Shown in pieces: positions 37,819 to 48,200 of a stretch of DNA of 64,000 bases (its first letter is position 1; each line of letters opens with the position of its first letter). The translations under genes and the position numbers were made by a program. The notes below the pieces were generated by a model that was given only the letters and a program-made list of their open reading frames with translations, was not told where the DNA came from and searched no databases. The DNA lies in NCBI RefSeq assembly GCF_049243985.1, contig NC_135381.1:21996345-22060344 (forward strand), in the 5' to 3' direction. This DNA is from Paroedura picta (Eukaryota; Chordata; Lepidosauria; Squamata; Gekkonidae).

Positions 37819-37937
37819 ACTTTCTACTATCAGTTACTCCATAGAGAACAGGCATAATTGCTTCATGTAGCAGCCATTACTATTCAAGCTTTCTTTTTTT
37901 TTTACCAACATCACAGCCAACTTATGGCAGCCTTTTA

Positions 37938-38252
37938 GGTCACCTTGGTATAGTGGTTAAGAGCAATGGCTTCTAATCTGGTGAGCCGGGTTTGATTCCC
38001 CACTCCTCCTCCATATGCAGCCAGCTGGGTGACCTTGGGCTCGCCACAGCACTGATAAAGCTGAGCAGTAATATCAGGGCTCTCTCAGCCTCACCCACCT
38101 CACAGGATGTCTGTTGTGGGGAGAGGAAAGGGAAGGCGACTGGAAGCCGGTTTGAGACTCCTTTGGGGAGAGCTGACTAAGCAGGTGATTGGAAGCTGCT
38201 TTAACACTCCTTCGGGTAGAGGAAAATAACATATAAGAACTAGCTCTTCCTT
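37938..38252 (+). mobile_element. SINE-B (tRNA-derived), duplicated end
   Basis: TCACCTTGGTATAGTGGTTA head, B box GGGTTTGATTCCCC, body with GGATGTCTGTTGTGGGGAGA, and a partly duplicated 3' part. It sits between the two 5S-derived SINEs. Confidence 0.85.
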
Positions 38253-38418
38253 GGATTTTCAAGGTAAGAGTCCTACAAAGGTGGTTTGCAAATGCCTGCC
38301 TCTCCATGACAACTCTGCATGTCCATGATGGTCTCCCACCCAAATACTCACCAGAACCAAACCTGCTTAGCTTCTGAGATCAGACAAGATCAGGTTAGCC
38401 TGGGCTATCCAGGTCACA
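38253..38418 (-). mobile_element. 5S-rRNA-derived SINE, reverse
   Basis: Reverse complement reads GATCTTGTCTGATCTCAGAA, GCTAAGCAGGTTTGG and TATTTGGGTGGGAGACCATC, very close to 5S rRNA, then a tail with GAGGCAGGCATTTGCAAACC. Better conserved than the 37665 copy. Confidence 0.92.
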
Positions 38419-39108
38419 GCATTCAAGCAGTGGCACATGAATTTGACAATTTATTTTTAAGCCAACTCAAATATACAAGTTAACTTTTTTGTTGTTAGCA
38501 AAGCAAAAACTGGCGGCTTCACATGCTATCAACCACCCTGAGAGATGTCAGAAGAGTTTTACATACATTTGCAAAGCACAAATCGACCCTGTATTGCTTC
38601 ATGGCTCAGCAGTAGCTATTAATGTGCAGTGGCATCCTTATTTCCCTTATTTCAATGCCTTAAATACGTCTCCCCAGCTTCAAGTCCAGCGGTTGAGCAA
38701 AAGTTAATGTTGCTTTCCTATGAATGGTGACTATGTTCAAAATTGTCTTTGATCATAGATTCTTCTTTTCTTTGACATCTAGCGAGTGAGAAATAGTGAT
38801 TTGTGGTGGTGGTGGTAGGGAAAGGTGGGCAGCTGTGTATGAACCCCCTAGGAGGGGAGCACACAAATGGTCTTTGACATCGCAGTAGGAAACAACCTGG
38901 AAGTGAAGCAGAGAGAGTTCAAACAATGACTTTGTTTTTGCTGCTGCAGAGGAGATGACACCCAATAAAATGTTCCATGGTGGAAGACTAACATGTTCCG
39001 CAGGAAGTTGTGGGCAGCACACTGAGTTTCTCATTGCCATCTTGCGCAAAGTAAGAGTGAAGTGGTGTACATGCTGTGTGTACACTGGGCATTGGACACT
39101 GGAGGCAC
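38419..39108 (+). promoter_or_regulatory. CD40LG upstream region and 5' UTR
   Basis: About 690 bp before the CD40LG start. No TATA box or activation site can be called confidently. No repeat is recognised. The frame at 38489-38707 has no domain. Confidence 0.4.
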
Positions 39109-39264
39109 ATGGACCTGAACGAGCCATATCCCCCAACTGCCCCTAAACCGGCTGGCATCACCGTCAACATGAAAACAGTCCTGTACCTGATAATCGTATT
39201 CGTGATCGCTCAGCTTGTTGGGGCGGTACTTTTTGGTTTATATCTTCACATGAAGGTGGACAAG
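39109..39264 (+). CDS. CD40LG: CD40LG exon 1 (cytoplasmic tail, anchor)
   Basis: 52 codons, ending LYLHMKVDK before GTAAGT, exactly where human exon 1 ends (LHRRLDK). Confidence 0.96.
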
Positions 39265-42200
39265 GTAAGTCTGGGCTTCAAGGATGGAACAGGTTAATGA
39301 GTAAGAATGGCTTTAACTGTTAAGCAACAGAAAGGCTTCACAGACACAAGAGGCTGCCTTATTCTAAGCCAGGCTGTGATTTTATCTCACTCAGCCTTAT
39401 ATATTCTGACTGGTGGCAGTTTCTTCGGAGTCAGAGGCGGACAGTTCATTAAAAAAAAGATAGCTTAAAGGCAAACAGTGCAGATACATTTGTTAAATTA
39501 GGCAGAATGTGACTAAATGGAGAGAAAGAACCTTTTCCCCTCTCCCTCAAGCAGTAATTTTGGATTGCTCGATGAAATTGACAACCAGTAGATTTAGGAA
39601 AAATGTAATTAATTAATTAATTTGTTTATTTATTTATTATATTGTGCTCGCTTCGGCAGCACATATGCTAAAATTATTTATTATATTTATATACCGCCCT
39701 CCCCGAGGGCTCAGATCAAAATGAAGTATTGTTTCACACATTGTACAATTAATTAATGTGTTGCCATGAGGTAAGATTGCCACTAGCTTATATGATTTTT
39801 GAAATATAAATTAATGGAGGAGAATTCTGTCAGTAGTTCACCTTGGATAGCTGGACAGAGCCTCCACCTTCAGCATTGGTATTCAATTAAATATTTATTG
39901 TGGAAGTTCGGGCATGGCTCTGATCTCCTCAAGGAGCTCGTTCCACCAGGTGGGGGCCAGGAGAAGGCTCTAGTCCTTGTTGAGGTCCGATGTGCTTCTC
40001 TGGGGCCAGGGATCCGCAGCCAGTTGGAGGTGGTGGAGCGTAAGGCTCTTTTGGGAGTATAGGCAGGGAGGCGGTCTCTCAGATACACTGGGCCAAGACC
40101 GCGTATGGCCTTAAGGGTGATTACCGAAATCTTAAACTTAATCCGGAATTCAACTGGGAGTCAGCCGAGTTGTTGGAGTGTTGGCTGCATATGGGAGTGT
40201 TGGCTGCATATCCTGGCTGTAGCATTCTGCACCAGTTGTAGTTTCTGGATCAAGGATAAGGATAGGCCTACATAGAGCGAGTTGCAGTAGTCCAGTCTAG
40301 AGGTGACGGTTGTATGGATCATCGTGGCTAGGTGCTCTGGGTCCAGGTAGGGCGCTAGTAGCTTGGCTTGGAAGAGGTGGTAAAATGCCAGCCACACTAC
40401 CTTTGTGACCTGGGCTTCCATTGTAAGGGAAGCATCCAGGATCGCGCCCAGGTTTCTGGCAGAGTGCATCGCTGGGTGGGCAGACGCGCTTCCTCCCATT
40501 GTCTCTTCCTACCCAACCATAAGATCTCCGTCTTTGCAGGGTTGAGCTTCAGATGACTCTGTTTGATCCATTTTGCCATTGCATCCAGACATCTGGATAA
40601 GGATTCTGGGGGAGAGTCAGGGCGGTCATCCATAGGAGGAAGAGCTGGGTGTCATCCACATATTGGTGGCAACCCAGCCCAAATCTCTGCACCACCTGAG
40701 CCAGAGGGCGCATAAGGATGTTAAATAAGATAGGAAAGAGGACTGCTCCTTGTGGGACTCCACATGTGAGCTGGTGATGGTTAGATACTCTCTCTCCTAT
40801 TGCTACCCTCGGTCCGCGATCCCGGAGGAAGGAAATCAGCCATTTAAGGGCTGTTCCCTATATCCCGGTTGGCTAGGCAGTGAGCTAGGAGCTCATGATC
40901 GACTGTGTCAAACACTGCTGACAGATCATCAGGGCAACTAATGCTGTCTCTACCCCATGGCCAGGCCGGAAGCCCAACTGAAATGTGTGAAGGGCTGAAG
41001 TTTCCTCCAGGAATGTTGATATTTGGTCTGCAGCAGCCTTTTCAACCAACTTCCCCAGAAACGCTAGATGCGAGACGGGGCAGTAGTGGTCAGGCTTCTG
41101 CGGAGCCAAGAATGGTTTTTTGAGCAATGGGTGTATCATTGCCTCTTTTAATCCCTACTTTGTCACCTGAGTTTCCATAGATAAAGCAGAGTGAAATGTC
41201 ATGTCTAAATTCCTAGTGGTTAATGCAGCTGTCAGCTGTACCCCATCTAGGTAAGGCAAAAGTGAATCCTTGCCTGGGCCTTTCCTACCTATATGAAGGT
41301 TAAGATCACATTAGTTCCACACATCTGCAGAGCCCTAACCCTTTAAAGGTAAAGGTATCCCCTGTGCAAGCACTGGGTCATGTCTGACCCTTGGGGTGAT
41401 GCCCTCTAGCGTTTTCATGGCAGACTCAATACGGGGTGGTTTGCCAGTGCCTTCCCCAGTCATTACTGTTTTACCCCGCCAGCAAACAAGCTGGATACTC
41501 ATTTTATCGACCTCAGAAGGATGGAAGGCTGAGTCAACCTTGAGCTGGCTGATGGGATTGAACTCCCAGCCTCATGGGCAGAGCTTTCAGACTGCATGAC
41601 TGCTGCCTTACCACTCTGCGCCACAAGAGGCTCTTCCTAACCTTTTACATACTCCTTTTAGGCTTCCTAGAATCATCCATCCAGCTGGATGCTGGAGTTG
41701 GGTAGCTTCTACAAGAAGGTTTTGTGCTGGCTTGATATTAATGGAGCAGGGTTAGGGGGTGGGTTTAAATCATTGATACGACATCATCCCCTAATAACCC
41801 ATTAGCCAGCTTTCTTCTCTGCTGTCCTCTGACTTCACCCAAAACCTGGATTTATACCAATGCTTGGGAAATATTGAACATTTTTCTTGACCCAGACCCT
41901 CCCCCATGACTGTCTCCCCTCTCTGGACAACTGGAAGGCTTTCTCAAGTTGTTTTTAAATCAGAAAATGCAATATTATTATAGTGCTGTTGGCCATGAGT
42001 CAATCAAAGCTCAAGAAAATCTACCATGTGGATGCTCTTTTGCTAGTGTGAATACTTGTTTAGAATCATAAACATGTAAAAGCAGCCTAGATAGAGCTTT
42101 GGCATGATCCAGTGAGGCTCATCTTAACATTTTTGAATTCTTAGCTCACACCAATGGCACTAAAGTCAACTCTAAGAACAAGAAAAAATACTAAAAAAGA

Positions 42201-45200
42201 GAGGGACATAGAAAAGCCAGTGTGGCATAGGAACTAGAGTTTTAGGCTACAGCTGCAGCTATACAGGTTCAAGTATCTGTTCACTCATGAAGGTTACTGT
42301 GTGACCTTGGGCCATTCATTAGCTCTTGTCCACATCGAACCCTCAAGGAGATAAAATCTTGAAGTCCTTGGAGAACTGGCTGGATAAAAAGATAATAGAA
42401 AAATCAGAGAAGATATCGTAACATTAATCAGATGAAGATTAAAAACCCATTAGAGGTGGTTATCTCCAATAGGTCAAGTGTAGTTATTTATTACTAGAAA
42501 TGCCATCCCCGCTCAGAATGGCTCGAAATCAAATTTGCTTGCAGAACAATTGGGGGGCTGATCTACTCTTTCCCCTATATTCATCATTAGATCTGTGCAG
42601 CTATCTGACTCTTGTACACAGAACTTTTTATGCATTAGGAGAAGGGCAGAAGGAAGCAAGGGCCAGAATGGATTCCTTTATAGATTATATTTCTAGATTC
42701 CAAAATAGTTTGCCATCATTCCCAGTTATTTGGGCTGTTGCATCCAGAAATCTGGGATGCTGGGAGGTGCAAAAACTTGAAAGCTGGGGAGGAAATTAAT
42801 ATCAGTGTTTTAACATTCATTTATGTTTTTAGGAATATTTATTTATGCCTTTAGGAATATGCCTTTATCAAATTCAAAATCGGTTTTTTTCTAAATTCAC
42901 AGTGAAATTAGAATTCTAAACTTCCCCCAATTCTTAAATGTGTTGCAAAAAAGCCAGCCTTATTTATCAAAGAAAGTAGGCAATTAATTCTGTCTTGGAG
43001 CCAAAGTACCTAAGATGGCAGGAGATGCTGTGGCTATTGTATGAGCAGCCCGCTGGGATTCAAAACCTGCTCAGGATGCAGGTGCATTTGTATTTTGATG
43101 GTTGACTTCAGTTGTATTTGGTTTAAGCTGTTGTTTTTAAAATTATATTACACATTTCTGTAAGTCTCTTTGGACCCCCATTGAGTAGAAATGTGGGGTA
43201 CTAAATTACCTAAACTCAATCAGATCAAATATGATCGCCTGACTTTTTTTAGCAAAGAAGAGGAGCAGAACAGGCCTTCAGTGGTGGGGTGAGCAAAACT
43301 TTTCCTTTGTATGCCCTCTGCTCCCAATCAAATTCTTACACCGTCTTTGTTGCTTCTTTTAAGAAAATGGAGGAATAAGATCACATCTTGGCTAGTTGGG
43401 CCTTTCTTTCCCCAAAGCTCATGGAGTCAACATGGAGTTACATTGGGACTGCTTAACACTAGCAGATGGAACTAATTTGGAGTAGAGAGAGCCGGACCAG
43501 AGGCAAAAGGGAAAACACAGACAAGAGACTTTCATAAATGTGTGGAAGCAGAATTGCTTGCTTGCTTATTGGACCAAAGTCAGAGCATGCCAATTAACGT
43601 GTTTACATGGGGCTTCTCTCAGAAGGATATTTCTCTGTGCTTTTGTAGGCAAGGAACTGATAGCATTTATTTGGGAAAAATATTTCACACTTGTCCGTGG
43701 AAAATTTAAAACCATACTCTCTGATACATGGGAAGCTGCCTTATGCTGTGGCCTGACTACTCATCATCAACCTATCTCAACAGCTGACACCCACTGGCTC
43801 TCTAGGGTCCTTCCCCACACCTGGTACCTCTTTTAACCAAAGATTCAAATGACAAAAGCCGGGCCTTTCTGCCTGGAAAGCAAGCAGTCTGCTATAGGGG
43901 TTGTTGTAAGGATAAAATGGGAAGGAAATGAGCTCGCCTCCCTGAACTCCTTAGAGGAAGGCGCAAAATGCAGCAAATAAATATTCTGGGTGGTCTGAAA
44001 ACAGACCTGCAGGTTGCATAACAGAACAGTCAACAGAACTGAACCTCTGTCGTAAGCCAGAGGTCCACTGGGCTCAGTTGAACTCCAGAATCCTCAGGCC
44101 AACTGGTTTCAGTGGAGGGGCTCTGGGACCGGCATTACATTGTGAATCATTAAGAAAACCTAGAAAGCAAACTACTCATCAAACTTGTGAGAATTAGAAA
44201 AGGGGTGGGTTTCGGGCATCCAGCCTTCCTCTGCAGGATGTTTATTTATCAGTTTTCTTTCTGGAAACCCTTGTCTTTTTTCATAGTCCAATATGATTTA
44301 TCGCACCTTGCTATAAACAAACTTTCTTTTTCTGATTTTTTTTTCAGGTGGAAGATGAGATGAATTTACGAGAAGAGTTCTTGTTCCTTAGAAGACTTCA
44401 GAAATGTTTGAAACCCCAAGATGCTGACACAACTTTGCTGGATTGTACAGCTATCTTAAACATATTTCCGGATCTTCAGGACCGAACAAGCAAAGTAAGA
44501 CACTGTCTAACCGTGGCCGGTTCATCTTTACAAAATACGTAGCTTGGGGGATTGCATATTTTGTGAAATATACTTTGTGAAGCATATTGTATTTGATAGC
44601 CACGATGTTTGTGAGCTGACACTTGAGACGTGAGCGTAACCTTGAGCATCCAGCATGGTGTAGTGGTGAAGAGCGTCAGCCTCTAATTCGGAGAACCGGG
44701 TTTGATTCCCCCTCCTCCTCCACATACAGCTTGCTGGGTGACCTTGGGCCAGTCCCTCCCAGAGCTACCCCAGCCCCACAGGGTGCCTGTTGCATGGTCC
44801 CTAGGCAAAATGAACTGCAATTTGCTTTTCATACCTGGCATAAAAGAGCCTCTTGTGATGCAGGGTGGTAAGGCAGTAGAAATGCTTTTTGAAGCTGTCT
44901 GCCCATGAGGCTGGGAGTTCGATCCCAGCAGCCGGCTCAAGGTTGACTCAGCCTTCCATCCTTCCGAGGTCGGTCAAATGAGTACCCAGCTTGCTGTTGG
45001 AGGGTAAAACGGTAATGACTGGGGAAGGCCCTGGCAAACCACCCCGTATTGAGTCTGCCAAGAAAACGCTAGAGGGCGTCACCCCAAGGGTCAGACATGA
45101 CCCAGTGCTTGCACAGGGGATACCTTTACCTTTACCTTTTTACCTGGCATAAAAAACATTTATGACTGAGTCCAAGGGTCTTGTAATGGAAGGGTATATT

Positions 45201-48200
45201 AATATTTGAACCCGCAACTTTCTTTATGGAATCCATGTGCCTGAGTTTTGACCCATGCTCCCTGCTTTCAAGCCAGATTAGTTGCCTATTCGGCTCACTG
45301 TTATCTGTAAAGACCAGCAGTGTTATCTCTAGAGTTTCAGACAAGAAGTCTTCTTCAACATTTGTTATCTGAAATTCTTTGAACTGGAGATGCTGCAAAT
45401 TGAATCTGGGCCTTTCAATGTGCAAAACAGATGCTCTAACAGAAACTGCAGTCCGGCCCATTTTGACCTTTGGTGCTTGGATGAAGCCAACCTAGGCAAC
45501 AATCAATTTCTTTCGCTTTCTCCCTGCCCCAACCTAAATAGGTTTTCCAGAGTAGAATCTACACTCACATTTCCCCCCGCTGTAAATCTTGTTGAATTTT
45601 GGTCGATTTGAACCTGTATCTACAGCCTTCTTCCCCCCCCCCCCCCGATTTGAAACAGAGGTCACCCTTCTGCATTTGCATTGTCCCAATGTTCTGTTTC
45701 CTTCCCAATTGATTGGGGGGTGGGTTGGGTGAAGCTCCAGCCGACATTAAAGGAGCACAAGGCTGAAGAGTGCTTTATTCTCTGCCTTTTGACTCCCAAG
45801 TCTACAGCCAGACCAAGACAGGGGAGGGGTAAGTGGAGCATGAGGCTGCTTGTTTATCTTTCTTTTCCTGCAGGAGTGGGGGGGGGGGGGGGAAGCAGCA
45901 GCCTCACAGAGAATGAGGAGGGGAAAGTAAATCCAAGAGGCTCATAGAAGTGTGGGCTTTTGGAGCACTGTCACTTTAAAAAAGACCCTGGAAAGGACTT
46001 TATGCCATCAATGTGGCAGTGCCCCCTATGATTCTGCCCCCCTAATCTCCCACCAGGAGCCAGTCACTGGTTCCTACTGGCTCCTGGTGAGAGATTGCCT
46101 TGGTTCAAGGCAAGCTCACCATACCAACTTGCAGAAATGGAGTAGGTGGAAATGTTCTTGATGGAGTGATAACCAACCTTCACCAGCTATATTTCTGCAC
46201 AGCAGGCAGTCCAACTAAGCAAAGGAAAAGCAAAAGCTGTTACTTTGAAACTATATCTAGTGGTGGTACATAGGAAACCAACATAGTTTCAGGCATCTCG
46301 AAGGTTCACACCCTCATTTTAGACTTTCCGTTTATATAACAGCTTTTCCTGTTGCAGCATTCTTACCATACAAATCCAGTAAGAATAGAAGCTTTTGAAG
46401 ATTCTGAGTCGCAAGCAGAAAGTGTGCCCCAGATAACCTTTGCGGAGGATGTATTTTCATAGTCACCACAATACACAGTCAGGATATGGATTCAAGATCA
46501 GTTGCTGCGAGTGAACAGAACTGGCTCCAGATTTTGAGGGGCCATTGGCAGGATGTTTTCAAGTGTTCCCTCCACATTAAGCACACACCATTAAGCACAC
46601 CCTCACAAGCACACAGTTGGAGAAGGAAGTGGAGTCTGACTTTCTGGCTTGTAGGGTTGGTAGGAATTAAAGAAGGAAAATTTTGGATTCTGCTGATTCC
46701 TTAGATCAGCGGTCCCCAACCTTTTTCAGGCTGGGGACCGGGGGGGGGGAGAGGGAGGCACGCTGGTGCCCACAAATCAGCAGGCACCCCTCAACCCCCC
46801 GCGGTACTGGGCCACGGTCTGGTGGTTGGGGAGCACTGCCTTAGATGCTTCTCCCTGCAGGTGACATTGCAGGGGTTTCTACGGCATTCTCTTACATCTG
46901 ATGGGCATGCATAAGTCAAGCAACTTTTGCTGGGCCATGGGCCTCAGGAGATGCTTCACCATGCTAGCCTTTGCGTCTCTGTAGGAACCATGTCATTAGA
47001 CCAATCCAAATATAAAGGTTACTAATGGACTAGATTGAGGGCAGATAACCTTGCTCCTCCAGGAACATATGGATTGATTCTCTGAATAAAAGTAGGGAAG
47101 TGTAGTTTTTTCTTAGCAATTAACATGAAGTAAATGGAACTTCCATATTGAGAAGCAGTATACCTTTGCATACTAGTAGTTGAGGGGTCAACAACAATGG
47201 GGGAAGCTCCTTGCCCTGCTTCTCAGAGGCATCTGGTTGATTACTGTGGGAAACAGAATACTAGACTAGATGAGCCATCGGTCTGACATAGGCAGGCTCT
47301 TCTTATGTTCTACTAGTGTATCATAATTTTGGCCTTATTTTCCTATTTGACCCTAAACTAGGCGCACATTGATCATTCCTGGAGTGCAAGACTGTTTCTC
47401 CCCTGGCTCACCCTTGTACCCATCTAACCATGATAATATATGGCTATGTTCTTGATGAGAAGCCAAGAAGGCTTTCCCACAAGGTGAAACATTATCTGCC
47501 AGTCACTGAGTTTTGATCAGTGTCTAGTGTAGCATGCATTGCAAAGATCCTATTGTGCTTTTACTAATAAGTCTTATTAATTTTTCTTACTCCAGGTTCC
47601 CCAAGAAAGTTTAGTTGCCATGCAACAAGGTATGTGATTGACCTTAAGATGTCAGTTTTCAGCAGAAGGTGTACTGAAAGAAACAATAGGTTGGATCTAG
47701 CCAACTTTCCCATTAAATTCTGCCAATAAAATTCTCTATTTACTGCAGTACCTCACCAATGGCTGTTTTTCATGCAGATCACATGATTCCCAACCTTCTT
47801 GTTGACCAAAGGGGATTTCCTGCCCTCTTTTTCAGCAATGGATAGCCCAGGCAAGCCCAGTCCTCAGACCTTCTGGCTACAGTGCCCATAGTGCTTACCA
47901 CCAAACTATAGCCTCACCCCCCACTCTGCTGTCTTAATGTATGGTAACTGGTGTGTTCCAGTTGGGCTCTGAAAATCTGGCAAGCCTAAGTAGATGATGA
48001 AAATGAGTCCTTATAAACCAACCCCTAATAGTGGCTGCTTCTGCCCAAATGAAATTATTTAAAACTGTATAGCCAATCATATCTCTGTCACTGTCTGGGA
48101 AAATTCCCATCAATCTTCCTTCCTGTGGGCCTTGTTGTGACTACTCCTGAAATGCCCCCATCTTCTTAATTTGCACTTAGATGCATCAGTTCTGTGGGGA

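Noticed and set aside
38253-38418. 5S rRNA gene
   Set aside because: Substituted, incomplete and fused to a SINE tail.
39076-39108. N-terminal extension of CD40LG
   Set aside because: Needs a GTG start; the ATG at 39109 gives the expected N-terminus.
39644-39675. U6 snRNA gene
   Set aside because: Only the first 32 nt are present; the rest of U6 and the terminator are missing.
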